This document shows, piece after piece, positions 23,197 to 35,923 of a stretch of 64,000 nt of DNA. The notes under the pieces are model-generated. The model worked only from the letters and a program-made list of their open reading frames with translations, searched no databases and had not been told where the DNA came from. The DNA comes from Pristionchus mayeri (Eukaryota; Nematoda; Chromadorea; Rhabditida; Neodiplogasteridae). The first letter of the stretch is position 1. Each line of letters starts with the position of its first letter. The stretch is taken from contig BTRK01000002.1 in NCBI GenBank assembly GCA_036245805.1, forward strand, positions 26,901,067 to 26,965,066, in the 5' to 3' direction. The position numbers and the translations under genes are program-made.

Positions 23197-24168
23197 TTGG
23201 ATAACCGCCAAGGGTCGCCTGTCCAACGGATGCCGGCTACAACACTACGGATTGGGACTCTCAATGCGCGGACTCTGAGGAAAGCCGATCGACTAGCTGA
23301 GTTGGAGGAGGCAGTGAGTGAAGTCCCATTTGATGTCTTAGCCATCCAGGAAATGAGGAGGTCAGGTTTGACCTCTCTCACCCTATCAGGAACCAATCAC
23401 CTGTTAGTGGGTTACGGTACTCGTTCCGCAAACGGTACCGGATTCCTCGTAGGCAGTCATTTGGGATCGAACACAACATTCCACTCAGTTAGTGATCGCT
23501 TATCGTACCTCGACCTCCAGAACCATTGCCTACGAATCATCAATGCGTACGCTCCGACAACCTCACATTCTGACCAGGAGTATGTACAATTTTTGGATGA
23601 TCTCAGCGGATTGATTGCTACTTCCACGCGTCGTGCTCCGCTACCGGGGCGTGGAAAGTGGCGATTAGTTGTGCTGGGTGACTTTAACGCAAAGGTCGGA
23701 TCGAGGCAGAGCGAGGATGAAGAGTTCATTGGAAGGCATGGACTAGGAAGGAGGAACTCACGAGGACAGATGCTGATTGACTTCTGTGCTGAGACAAGAT
23801 TACACCTCCTCAACACACGATTCCAGAAGAGAGAAAGCAGAAAATGGACTTGGATGGCCCCGAATATGAGTACAAGGAATCAAATCGACTACATAATGAC
23901 CCGTGATCTCTCAAGTGTGCTCGATGTGGAAATAGTTGGAATGTTCAAGTTTACTTCTGATCATCGTTTGGTGATGGCAAAGATCCGGCTTGATTCGTCA
24001 ATCCGGTTTTTCCCTCGCAAAGCGAAAAATCCAACTGAATTTTCTAAGCAACTGTTCACAACCGCAATTTATACAGTAATCTCCAAAGAGTTCAATGGTT
24101 ACGATCGATTGCGAAATACTCTCATAGCAACAGCCGGCCCAATGTATAATCCCCAAACCACGCAATGA
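23197..24168 (+). pseudogene. RTE endonuclease domain ORF
   Basis: This 323-residue reading frame covers the whole APE-type endonuclease with its Asn, Glu, Asp and final SDH motifs (NARTL, QEMR, GDFNAKVG, SDHRL). The frame is lost just before the RT region, so it is a fragment of the polyprotein rather than a separate gene. Confidence 0.85.
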
Positions 24169-24313
24169 ACGATTTTCCAATAGAACGAAACAGCTGTTTG
24201 ATGAAAGAAGGAGGCTGAAGTACACCCCAAATACGCCTCTTAACAGAATCAACTTTTCACTCACGGGAAAGGCCCTTCGTTTCTCCATCAAGGACGACTT
24301 ATACCGCGGACAC

Positions 24314-25955
24314 GTGGAGACTGTGCGGAGAGCCGTGTATTATGGGAAGAGTACCAAGAGAGCTTTGCAAGCCTCTCAAATAGGCAAGACTCAACTCAGC
24401 CAGTTGGAGAAGAATGACGGTACTGTCGCCAAGAACAAATCGGAGATTCACTCACTTGTCAAATCATTCTACAATGAGTTGTATAAACGCACGATAAGGC
24501 CAAAAAGGAGACATTTCCGATGTAATGATCAGTTCTTACCATTCTTAGAAAGTGAAATCAAAAGAGGAATCGTGCAGTTGAAGAATGACAAAGCACCCGG
24601 ACCTGATCGAATTAAAGCAGAGATGTTGAAATGCGGAATGGAATTGCTTACGCGTCATATTACAGATCTATTCAACAAGTGGATATTAGAAGAGTGTGTT
24701 CCCAACGAATTGTCCGACGCAACAATATCTCTGATATTCAAAAAAAGGAAACGTCTTGGACATTTCGAACTATCGCCCGATTTCGTTGTTGAACATAATC
24801 TACAAGTTATTCACTTCAGTAATCGACTCACGAATTGCAAATCAACTTTCCGACAATCAGACCAGAGAGCAAGCGGGATTTCGAAGGAATTTCTCTACTA
24901 CGGACCATATTTTCACTCTAACAGAATTACTCCAAAAATCAGAGGAATATCGTTTCCCCGTATATCTCGTGTTTATTGACTACAAAAAAGCGTTTGATAG
25001 CGTCGAATTTGACAAAGTGTGGGAAGCTATTTCAAATCACGGTATTCATCCCAAAATAATCAATACCCTGCGATTCATATACAATGCAAGCCAAGTATCA
25101 GTGCGAATTGGACAAGACAAAATTCCTATCGAGATTGAAAGAGGAGTCAAACAAGGGGATCCGATCTCACCACACCTTTTCAATGCAGTCGTTGAAGAGA
25201 TTTTCCGTAAGCTGAATTGGGAAGGATGTGGAATTGAAGTGGACGGAGAGAAACTGAATCATTTACGATACGCGGATGACATTGTCTTAATTTCACATTG
25301 CTCAAAGGAGATTGGAACCATGCTAAGTCAATTATGCACTGAAAGCAAGTATGCAGGATTGGAAATCAATCAGAAAAAGACAGTTATGATGTGCAATACA
25401 GTACCAACTCCTCAACGAATAGATGGCAAAACGCTAGAATATGTTAATCAATTCATCTACCTGGGTGTTCGTTTATCATTCGATCAGGACTTGAAGCTGG
25501 AATTGAATAGGAGGATAGGTGCAGCATGGAGATAATTTAACAAGTTTCAAGAATTCATGACTAGTCGAAGTGTGGCAATGGCGCTCAAGACAAAAGTATT
25601 CAGAATGTGCATCGAGCCGAGTTTTCTTTATGGAAGTGAAGTTTGGAGCACTACGAAGTCTGAGCGGAAAAGACTGATTGTAGCACAGAGATCTATGATG
25701 ATGAGGAAAATGGCCAGCGTGACTAGATTTGATCGGAAGACCAACGATTGGCTCAGTAGGAAGGTGCCCTTAGAGGACATTCGAGTACGAGCGATGCGGA
25801 GAAAATGGAATTGGGCGAAGAGACTAGCTACGCTGGACGACAATAGATGGACTACAAGAATTCTCAATTGGACACCGTGGGATAGATTGCGACCTCCTGG
25901 ACGCCCAAAAATCAGATGGCGGGACGAATTTGTCAAAGTATTTGGAGTAACATGA
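24314..25955 (+). pseudogene. RTE reverse transcriptase domain, frameshifted
   Basis: The fragments 24314-24750, 24756-25535 and 25557-25955 together cover RT from the linker through fingers and palm (YADD at about 25270) to the thumb and the C-terminal PPGRPKIRW motif. The breaks are a frame change near 24745 and a TAA after GAAWR at about 25533. Confidence 0.85.
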
Positions 25956-27945
25956 TAAGTGCAGAAGAGATCCCATCCAATGTTCCTTTCAACAGGCTAT
26001 TTACCTGAGGTATTTCAACAATTTATCACTTTCTCATATGAATTAAGTAGGTTACTGGCGTTTAAAATATAATTTGCATAATTTTATAATTTTTTGTATT
26101 CCAATGACTAAAATTTTATCAATTTTTCAATTGATTTGGAAGGGTTATATTACATCCATCATTAAGTTGGCGCCTATTGGGAGAGTTGAAAATTACATGA
26201 GTTTGTTCCTCGGTCTTCGCGAACTTTGTGAAAACCAACTTAATCGAAAATTGTTCGCTCTCGTCAAGCAAAAATAATCATGACTTACTCATATGTTGCC
26301 AGCCACTAACGGCATACTGGAAGATCTGCTGTGCAAATGCAGGATTCCGATTTAAAATGGAAAGTTGACTGGCCATAAACTTGGGAAAATTCGATGTGAA
26401 TAAAATCGGATTTTTGAAAAAAAGCGCCAAATTCGGTATTTTCAGTTTCATTTATTTTCACTGGGATAAAGTAGTCATAAAATGCTCAAAACTTATCTGA
26501 AGTCACAGTGGATCGACTGAAAACTATAGAAAACCTTCTCATTTTACACGCATTTTCATAGTTCGCGTTTCATAAACCTGCTTTACCACCCATCGATTTT
26601 CCTGAAATTATGTGCCTAGGAGTAACTTTTCACGTAAAATTGAATGAGCATGGTTAAAAGTGCACAGCTTTTGAAACTTTTTCAGGCAGGCGAATTTGAA
26701 AATTAAAATTACCATAACTTTTTTCACAGATGAGCTAGTCTTTCACTTTCAACGGTAAAAATGCTTATCTCGTCGAGATCTTTCAGAATTACTGTGTATT
26801 TATGGGGTTTGGATAAGCCGTTCAAAAGTTACAAAAACTGACCACCTGGCAACAACGCGACACTGAAAACGAGGGGTCAGAGATACGGCTTTCTAAGGTC
26901 GATTTTCCAACTCTACGTGAAAAGTTACCCCTAGGGAGATCTTAAAATGAGCACTTTATTTTTCGTTGTACGTCATATAGGTGATATTGCTGGATTCTCT
27001 CAGATAGCCACTCATAATGCCCTATTACAGGTAGTCGAGTGTGTTCTTCCCGGGGCAATCATTCCTTTCGGTCAACGGGGAGCGCTTATGTGAAGCAATG
27101 CGGAAAACTCGAGCATGAGTGCGGAATGGCGATTAACAAGGACGTGCACCTTGTTGATATGGGAAGTGAAACACATTGGAATGATAGCCCAATCGTAGAG
27201 ACCGCCCAATGCATACTTCATGTATGCACGATCTGTATTGCATGACATGAATCGCAATAACATTGAAAAAATGGAATCGACAGAAAAAAGTGTACAAAGG
27301 ATGGTCGAACTAGTCTTGTGCATATATAATGGTCCTGGATGAATTGGGCATGTTGATGTATGCATTATAGTGAGGAGGCCTGATTATCCCCACTTGGGAT
27401 GAGCTCTTGTTCGTAAAATCACGCTAGGCAGTTTTCTGTTGATAAACATTGCATAGCGCTGTTCCTTTTGCGATTGACCCAGCCAGCTCAATTGTTGTGG
27501 TCAGTGAAGTACTCGGCATGTTTGTTCTAAACTTTAAATTCGGGAAGTCTATAACAACCTGATCGTGAACAGTACTATTCGAAAGCTAGATGGCGAAATT
27601 TGTCCTTCGAAATCAGCCTTTGTTGCTCTACCCTGCTTTTAATATAATCTTGCTATAATCTTGAAGAGCAACTCTTATAGTATCATATTTCAAGAGGGCA
27701 TATTCAAATGTTAGCTCGTATTCAAATTGTAGTGACGAAAAAAGAGCACCCAAAAATGAACATTTTCTTAGTTTTCGAGATATTGCATAATTATTCGCAT
27801 ACAACTCTTTCTAGAAACGATTCAAACCTACTCTTGTATTCTACTTACATAACCCCAACTTGCACTAAATGGAAATTATCGACAGGAAAAGCAAGCGAGA
27901 AAAACTTGAAAAATATAATAGGGAGAAACTTTTGAGACAACCTAA
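25956..27945. other. Non-coding region with a fold-back-arm relic
   Basis: No credible gene is visible. About 26380-26980 is an inverted relative of the fold-back arm at 38450-38980; shared words include CTCGTCGAGATCTTTCAGAATTAC and GTGAAAAGTTACCCCTAGG. The remainder (27000-27900) contains only short ORFs without recognisable homology. A mariner-like end (AACTTTTGAGACAACCTAA) stops at 27945. Confidence 0.5.
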
Positions 27946-27947
27946 TA

Positions 27948-28133
27948 GAACCTTTTCATATCTACGTGAAAATTTCTACAATTTGTAGAACTTCGATTTT
28001 TTCGAAAATGAAATATTTTGAGAAACTTCCAATTTAAGCCTTATTTTTAAAATTTCTCGAAATATTTCAACATTTTCGAAAAAATCGAAGTTCTAAAAAT
28101 TGTAGAAATCTTCACGTAGATATGAAAAGGTTC
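27948..28133. mobile_element. 186-bp palindromic TA-target MITE
   Basis: Its ends GAACCTTTTCATATCTACGTG and the exact inverse are flanked by TA on both sides (27946-27947 and 28134-28135). It is almost fully palindromic (TTCGATTTTTTCGAAAATG). It is inserted at the TA that borders a mariner-like terminus. Confidence 0.75.
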
Positions 28134-28442
28134 TACATATGTGGGATTCCATATAGCTGCGCATTCTCAACTTTTTCGATTTATACGTAAAAATTTGAAA
28201 AATTCATGTAACAAATTTTAAATGTTATGACAATTATCAAAAATGATAGGGAGGCACCCTGGTTACAATCTTGGGAGCTCTATTGCATTAGAAATATATA
28301 TTTACTTTTTCTAGCTGAGCTATGATATATTATTTCACCGATTTTGGTTCACATTTTCTTCATTCATTTCAGCCAAAATGTTATGTTTCAAGATCGACCG
28401 AGCGCCGCGGCAATAAAGGAAACCATCGCTTTGACACGCTGT

Positions 28443-28640
28443 GCTCTGTCGCGTTTCCTGACTCTCGAAACGTGACAAAATGAGGGAGACAAAGGGAGAG
28501 GATTGAGATTTGAAACATATTCGAACCTGTAAAAATCATTGCGAAATGTTCCCCTGTCGCGTTTCCTGACTCTCGAAACGCGACAAAATGAGGGAGAGGG
28601 AGACAAAACGAGAGAATAATGAAACGTATCCGAAATTACA
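28443..28640. repeat. About 110-bp tandem duplication
   Basis: CTGTCGCGTTTCCTGACTCTCGAAACG..GACAAAATGAGGGAG occurs at about 28446 and 28555. Each copy contains an internal TCGCGTTTC/GAAACGCGA palindrome. The surrounding 28134-29277 shows no gene. Confidence 0.7.
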
Positions 28641-29277
28641 GGCACGAGCAACAACGAGATAAGCAAAAAGCTAAGAAAGTGTTGGAAAGAAATCAAGTGA
28701 CAATATAGTAGCTCATAACTCACTATTACTGTCCTGATAAACAATTGTTACCAATAAATGAAAGCATTGCATCATGAAACAACGGAAACATCATGAAATG
28801 CAGTATGCACAACAAATATTGTTCAGAAAAACGCATATTTTTCAAACGGTGATTTCATCCAGATTTTGTACAAAATGTCATCGTTCCAAAATGCTTTTTC
28901 TGAAACTGTCCATCAGCTCAGGAAAAATTAGTTTGACCCGTCTTATATTATCATAATTCTGCCCCATCTTTAGCCAATGCACGATGTTATTATTATGTCC
29001 ACTCCGTGTAGTTTACCACCTTGAATGTATTCATTGTTCAAGCTTATCAGTATACACAGACGATCATTGAATACATGCATTCAAGGGCACGATGATTCAC
29101 GCATCACGATAATGTTCCCTATAATAATCTGAATTTTACCACTGATTCGGAGGCACCAGTGTGTACGAAACTTGGTCCGTTAGGACAACGTTTCATACAC
29201 TATACGACATAAAAAAGGAATAGTTCTATGATGATATGTGATCGATATTAGCAATCATTTATTCACAGTATCTTCAT

Positions 29278-30968
29278 TTACAATCCGATGGATCCGGCGA
29301 TGATCTTCTTCTCTCCCTCCTCCTTCACGGCCTCCGCCTTCTTCACTCCACTCAGAGGGTAGACGTCCCTGTTGAGGGTGAAGCCGCAGATGCTCTCGTT
29401 CTGAAAAAAACACCTTGTCGTACTTGTCCATTGCGAAAGGAAAATGTACGTTACTCAGAGAAAATAAGTCGTTTTGGACACTAGGTATTAGAACTATGTT
29501 GTAAAGCATCCCTGGATATATAAAAGCGTCTCTAATTGTAAGTTTTCATCTGACTCAGGGCCGTCGAGTTGCAATCACAACTTGATTTGCATACCTGTCC
29601 GAACTGCTTGACGGCGGCGGAGTTCCAGTTGCCGAAGGGACGGAAGTCGTTGAAGTTGGGGTCAGACTCGCCGTTCGAGCCAGACGAGTACACGTTCCAG
29701 TACCTGTAAATGTTGTCATTCCATTGCATCACCCCTAGCCATCCATAGGACACTTGATACTTTGTAGTGTGCAATGTCCTTATCGCTTAATTCGAGATCT
29801 CCGCCACTCAAAATAGCATCACTTCCGAGTCACTCACCAGAGCATGACGTCACTTCCGAGTCCGGTGGCCTGGTTTGTGATCTGCTGCCAATCGTAGTTG
29901 CTTGTGTAGACTCCGGGGCGAATTCCGCGTTGCTTAAAACATCAATCTCAATCACGGATGACTCTTCGTTGTTCTATATTTGGCGAGAGAGCGCTCAAAA
30001 ACAAGAGAATCGCTCCTCCCTAAGCTCCATTCTCTAATCGGCTTAGAGCCGCTATTCAACAGACAGAGATAAGAGTGAAACAGCGGCTGAGTCATGTCGG
30101 AAAGGAATATATGTTGTTATCAGTCCACTCGGTCTTTAAGCGGGCATTTTAGGTGGGGATTAGCGAGAGGAAGATGGGAAGCTAACCCTGATTCTGCTGA
30201 TGGCTTGATTGACAAAGTTGAGGTTCGTCGACTGGCTGGAGCTCCAGTTGACGGGGGAAGTGACCTGAGTATGTATCGATTGCCAGGAATAAACCAATGA
30301 ATTCAGCTCCGCCATCCATCACTTTCTTGCCTGATAAATACGATAGAGCAGAGGATGTTACGTACCGAACTTTCAGCTCTACTCGATCGCTCAACCGTGC
30401 GCTTCCAGAATTCTTTAACGAACATACCTGGATCCAGAGGGATCTGACGGTGATTCCTCCGTTCTGAAGGGCGGAAGTGACCTCGTCGACTTGCTGAGAC
30501 GCCGTCTTCGATGAGGTAGGACTGGGAGTCATGTAGACCTCGATACCGAGGCCAGCTGGAAAGGGCAATATTTTAGCATTAGCGGGTACGCTGAAGAGTT
30601 GGGGATAGCAGAGCTCGTATTTCGTAGTATTGGAAGTTCGTAAAATAGAAAGAAAAAATGCTGCTGAAATGATATCGTACACTGGTAAGCCATGTTGATG
30701 TTGGGGACCGCATTGTAGTCGACGGATCCTCCGGCGTCCGGCTTGTAGGCGCGCACGAACACCGTTGAGTAGTACGGATACGTGTTCTTCAGGCACTGGA
30801 AGTTGTTCGAGTTCGGCGCGCCCTGGTTGATGTCCACGCCGTACGCGTATTGCTGAAAAGGGAAGTATTGGTAGATATCGGACCATGATCAACAAATTTT
30901 GAAAAAAAAGATCGTACCGCAGCGGCAGTGTGGAGAAGGGCGGAGGCGAGCAGCAGGGAGAGAATCAT
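29278..30968 (-). CDS. GH25 (amoeba-type) lysozyme
   Basis: The exons are 30968-30918, 30852-30681, 30555-30428, 30264-30187, 29932-29838, 29703-29595 and 29400-29278. All have GT-AG borders and matching phases, giving 251 residues. A signal peptide (MILSLLLASALLHTAAA) precedes the GH25 start YAYGVDINQGAPN, in which the Asp is the expected catalytic carboxylate. Later blocks are PYYSTVFVRAYKP, GIEVYMTPSP, RSLWIQVTSPVNW, GVYTSNYDWQQIT and WYWNVYSSGSNGE. This matches the nematode lys family that cleaves bacterial peptidoglycan and is secreted in the gut for digestion and defence. The C-terminal tail (VKKAEAVKEEGEKK) is unusually lysine/glutamate-rich. No lesions were seen. Confidence 0.9.
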
Positions 30969-31490
30969 GGCAAGTCGCTCCACTGATTACGCCCCCTCTT
31001 CCCCGTGCTTATTAACAGCCCTTATCAGTGTTATCAGGATCAAATCGCCTGTTTCCCACGCAATCGCCGCTTTTTCAGCGCTAAATCTATATTAATGACA
31101 AAACATTATCGATTAAAGGAGAGCATTTATTGCAGTAGAAAGTATTTCAAATATCGAGATTTTGGTGCCTCGAATGCGATACTTCACGTATCTTCATTGG
31201 GAAAATATCCAAAAGCCAAACAACGGAGAAGCGGGAATAGCGGGAATACCTTAGCACTAGCGAATTCGAGGCGTTATTTCAACTTCAAAATGTCCATCGC
31301 CTAGCCTAGCACGATTATAATGGATGTTGCGTTCGTTCTACGATATATGTACAACTGATTTACTAAATATATAAACACAATGATGATTCAAAGATGGATC
31401 ATCATTTGAACTACAATTAAATGAGAGGATTTAGGCTGTAAAATCGATAAGTATATTCAATCTAGTCGTCATTCATAAGTAGGAAAAACA
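30969..31490. other. Intergenic region between lysozyme and zinc-finger gene
   Basis: This is the promoter side of the lysozyme (which is transcribed leftward) and the 3' side of the zinc-finger gene. Short ORFs here look random. Confidence 0.5.
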
Positions 31491-32971
31491 TCAGTTGTCA
31501 GAGTCACTCGACCAAGCTCCATGTTTTGAATCAGACTCAGAGTTATCATCTTCAATGCTTCCCGTTTCTGTGACGGCTTCTTTGACTGGAGGAGAATTAC
31601 GATATCCCTAGAATGCGATGTTGTTAGAAATCGGTGACGTTAATAAAGCTCACATTTTGTGATGATGAGCTTTGTTTTTGTTGTGCAGAATCTGAAACAA
31701 CTGATATTCATGTGTTACATAACTCATTTTATGCATTTTCTCTGAGGCATGAGTTTCAACTTTGTCTATAGATTCATGGAATATCTTTGGATCTAAAATT
31801 TTCTCTAAAGAAGATTACTCACGCAAGTGCGATCGCATGTACCTCTTAACTTCTGCTTTAGTACACAATCGCTTTCCACATTCTTCGCATTTGCACGGGC
31901 GGCTCGCCTCTTCGTCCTCTGATAATATAATAAGAAATATACACTACAATAATGGTGGTACAGTACTCACCCTCATGAGTAAGCTCGTGTCTTTGCAGTT
32001 CCGAGCGATACGCGAACAACCTTCCACATGGGTTGCACTCGTGTGGCTTCTTGCGAGGATCCGTATTATCTGAAAACTATCGAATTTCACCTTATTCGTT
32101 ATTGTTTTAACTCACCTAGATGTGTTTTCGAGTGTTCTGATAGGTGCCCCTTCGTTGTCAAACGTTTTCCGCAGTGTTTGCATTCAAACTTTCGTCTTGC
32201 TTCCACATTATCTAAGATGTGATGTAAAAATATTATTGAACAAATGAAGTCCAATACGATTCGCCTTTACGTCTCGCAAAATTGCACAAAATACCAACCG
32301 AGATGAGTATCCTTATGAAGTTTTAATGCATGTGCTGATTTCAGGATCTTTCCACAAGCAACGCATTCGAATTTCTGTCCTTGTCGAGGATCGTCCATGG
32401 CTTAAAGACCATAATCATGCAGATTTTAAAAAAAACTACAGCGATATATTTCGAATTTATTACTTACGCAAATGCGTGTTCTTATGTCTGTTTAAATTAG
32501 AAGACATTGTAAATCGCTGTCCACATTCGTCTCACTTGAAGGGTTTCCTTGCCTCCACGTCATCTGAAAATGATTTAAATCTAGTCGCTGGGAAAAGTTA
32601 TATTCCTTGTTTACGACGTTTTAGGAAAAATAACATGCAGCATTGATCTCAACTTTTTTCAACGGTTTTTTAACGTACCCTCATGAGTTCGTAGGTGACG
32701 AGCGAGCCCCGTTTGATCCGCAAACACTTTAGTACATAACTTACATTCAAACTTCTTCTTCCTTTCGTCGTTTTCATCTAAGAATATATATTTTCAAATG
32801 AAGGATGTTGCTTTTGTAAGATGTATAAAAGCTCACCCAAATGTTTACTGTTGTCGTGTCTTAACAGATTACAGTGAAGCATAAATGCGCAATCACATTG
32901 CTTGCATTTGAACGGGAACTTATCTTCGTTTGCATCTGAATAATTGAGCTGACCAAAAACAATTTTTTTTG

Positions 32972-33862
32972 TAACTTTTTGCCCAGGAAAGGCATTATTA
33001 TAATAGTACGGCACATGCACTGGAGATTATGATCATGATATTGGGGTATTACGAAATTGTATAGTTATAGCGTAGTGATGACGCAATCACAAGACACTTT
33101 TTCAAAATGGCATTATTCTTACATATATTTTTTCCTTCTCGTCAAACTTTCTCAGATTGGAGATATGACCGAGGCCTACCCGGAATAAATTTTTGAAGGT
33201 GCTGCTCGGTCGCACATTTGCTGCAGCGAAGCTGAAAAAACAGGATCTGAAATTCGGAACTCGGCTTCTAGAGTAGCTAGAGACATTAAAAGCATCAAAA
33301 TGATCGCCATCATGAGTACAGTTGATCCTGATATGAAAACAAAATATCGATATTTACCCTCAGGGCATTAAAAAATCTCTTTTTTTGCATATCCATATTT
33401 GGACATCCATAACTTTGTGGGAAATGCAGGTAAAAATCTGGTTTTTGCATAGGAATGTTCGCAATGTATAAAGATCTGATTCCCAACTTTTTAGAGTGAT
33501 TGGATATCTTTCCTGCCCGCGGCGATGATTTTCCGGAGGTATACTAGGGTCGGGAAACACCTTGTTTACCCCTACGGGCGAGAGAGTACAGGCGTAAACA
33601 AGGTGTTTCCCGGCCCTAGTATACCTCGGAAAAACGAACGCTGCGGGCAGAAAAGGTATCCTATCGCTCTAAAAAGCTGGACATCAGATCTTCAATACAT
33701 TTTGAACATTCCTATGCAAAAACCAGATTTTTAACTGCATTTCCCACAAAGTTATGGATGTTATGGAATACCCCAATATCATGATCATAATCTCCTGTGC
33801 ATTTGGTACTACAAGCCATAATATCATAAAGATGCCTTTCCTGGGCAAAAAGTTACAAAAGA
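32972..33862. mobile_element. Fold-back element 1 in the zinc-finger gene intron
   Basis: The outer arms are GTAACTTTTTGCCCAGGAAAGG at the left and its inverse at 33835-33858. The inner arms share ATTATGATCATGATATTGGGGTA. The centre (33533-33632) is a near-perfect palindrome around CTAGGGTCGGGAAACACCTTG. The left arm is about 300 bp longer (roughly 33055-33355), which points to a later insertion. Confidence 0.7.
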
Positions 33863-33986
33863 TTCAAAAAGTGTCCACTGACTTTCCGACTGTACTGTAT
33901 GTACACAAATATATTTCCTATAAACTGAATGAATTTCATATTGGTTGTAAGAAAGGCGACGTTAATCCTAATTTTATATATAAAAT

Positions 33987-35923
33987 CCTAATCCTAATTA
34001 TATATATCACAGGTATCACGAGTCAGTGGAGGTCTGCACAATTTTCAAATTTTATTTTTCGATTTGGTTCATATTATGGTAGGAACATTTACTGGAGGCA
34101 ACTTACCCAAAAATCTAGGTGGCAGATCCCAGAGCCGTAATTTAGGAAAATTCCGGTTTTGCATCCTTACATACTGTATTACTGCTCCCGGACGAGCTAA
34201 AAAGGTGACAAAGATCTCAAAATGGGCAGAAATTATTTCGAATAACTTTTATGTTTTGACATAAGCGATGTAACCAAAGCTTATAAAGATATGCTCAATA
34301 AACCAACCTTTGAGCAAAATAAAAATTTGTATATTTTTCGGGAGTGTGCATTCCCCAATTTTTTATTGCAGAATATGGAAGCTTGAGTCCACCCACATAT
34401 AGGAAAAATATAAGAGTGGTACTTTGAGGGTGGATTACGTTTACAGTGAGATTGCAGAATGTTTAAATTGTCTATATCTTTCGGCCATTGATGAAATCGA
34501 TTAATTCTAAACATATAATAACACTATAATGTAATTAAAGTAAGATGAGATAGGTATTTCCCGAGTTTTACTTATTTTGAAAAATCGAATTTCTCTGTTT
34601 CTCGAGATGCCAACTTTGCGTAGTTATAAGTTCATTTCCTCAATCCTTATGTCAACAAATGTATGTGTAGCTTGCAGTACACCTAACCTAAGCGAAAAAA
34701 ATATGCATAACATTCACGGCTCTCAATAATTGTTTGAGTTATTTTTCTTCGAAAACGTCAGATTGCAAAAGCTGAAGTTGAGCAAATCTCTATTTCGGCA
34801 TATGCTGTGTGAGGAATGACTGTATTTCCTCACAAAGCATATGCCGGGGGCGGTTGAGGGCGAAAAATTGTTATAAAATGATATTAGCCCGAGTATACGG
34901 AAAACATGCATAATTTTTGAATGTTACGCATATTTTTTCACTAACGGTGGGCTCTACTGCAAATTACAGATTCACATGTCTTCATAAAGATTGAAGAAAT
35001 GAACTTATAAATAACTACACAAAGTTGGTATCCCGAGAGGTAGAGAAACGTGATTCACTGTAAACATAATCTACCCTCAAAGCACCACTCTTATATTTTT
35101 CCTATATGTGGGTGGACTAAAGCTTCCATATTCTGCAATAAAAAATTGGGGAATGCACACTCCCGAAAAATATACAAATTTTTATTTTGCTCAAAGGTTG
35201 GTTTATTGAGCATATCTTTATAAGCTTTGGTTGGGGGTATGACAGAACCGCAACGACAAAAGCGCCAAGTGCCAAAAACGACAAAAGCGCAACCGACAAA
35301 AGCGCCAGCGACAAAAGCGCGATTCTAAATATCATAGTACAGAGGGGTGATAGAACTTTGTGGTTGGTATCAATTAATTGCTAACGACGAGCACTATCTG
35401 CCCTGAGGGCTAATTAGTGACGTCACCGAAAAAAGTGACGTCACTTTTTCCAGTGACGTCACTAATTAGCCCTCAGGGCAGATAGTGCTCGTCATTAGCA
35501 ATTAATTTGTACCAACCACAAAGTTCTATCACCGCTCAGTACTAAAATATTTAGAGTTGCGCTTTTGTCGCTGGCGATTTTTTAAACCTAGTTGCGCTTT
35601 TGTCGTTGCGGTTCTGTCATACCCCCTTTGGTTACATCGCTTATGTCAAAACATAAAAGTTATTCGAAATAATTTTCCGCCCATTTTGAGATCTTTGCCA
35701 CCTTTGTAGCTCGTCCGCGAGCAGTAATACAGTATATAAGGAATCAAAACCGGAATTTTCCTAAATGACGGCTCTGGGATCTGCCACCTAGATTTTTGGG
35801 TAAGTTGCCTCCAGTACATGTTCCTACCATAATATGAGCCAAATCAGAAAATAAAATGAGCAGAGGGAGTGCGTATTTCATCCACTGACTCGTGATATCT
35901 GTGATATATAGAAATTATAATTG
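33987..35923. mobile_element. Fold-back element 2 in the same intron
   Basis: The arms are about 33990-34630 and 34980-35920. They share GATATCACGAGTCAGTGGA-type ends, GGCAACTTACCCAAAAATCTA and CTCCCGAAAAATATACAAAT. The middle holds a further palindrome (GGCATATGCTGTGTGAGGAA and inverse, 34797-34847). The right arm is interrupted by the element at 35233-35625. No ORF in it resembles a transposase. Confidence 0.75.
35233..35625. mobile_element. 393-bp hAT-like MITE with a verified empty site
   Basis: The termini are GGGGTATGACAGAACCGCAACG and inverse. It is flanked by an exact 8-bp duplication CTTTGGTT (35225-35232 and 35626-35633). The opposite arm of the surrounding palindrome has the uninterrupted site (AACCAAAGCTTATAAAG near 34273), which proves the insertion point. 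Subterminal CGACAAAAGCGC occurs four times at the left and twice inverted at the right. The core contains TGACGTCA-type palindromes. Confidence 0.88.

Larger units (their letters stand above)
23097..25955 (+). mobile_element. RTE-type non-LTR retrotransposon 1, near full length, disrupted
   Basis: The 5' end carries (TTCTCCA)n at about 23098-23122. ORF 23197-24168 encodes an apurinic-like endonuclease: LNARTLRKADRL, AIQEMRRSG, NAYAPTTS, LGDFNAKVG, then SDHRLVMAKIRL. The reverse transcriptase follows at about 24168-25955, with APGPDRIKAEML, YRPISLLNIIYKL, AGFRRNFSTTDHI, FIDYKKAFDSVEFDKVW, GVKQGDPISPHLFNAV and the catalytic LRYADDIVL. The frame shifts near 24160 and near 24745, and a stop interrupts at about 25533, so the copy is dead. 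The C-terminal PPGRPKIRWRDEFVKVFG ends it. RTE elements encode one endonuclease-RT polyprotein and move by target-primed reverse transcription. Confidence 0.9.

Noticed and set aside
27039..27245. 68-aa Cys/His-containing ORF
   Set aside because: The Cys and His spacing fits no zinc-finger pattern and no neighbouring exon supports it.
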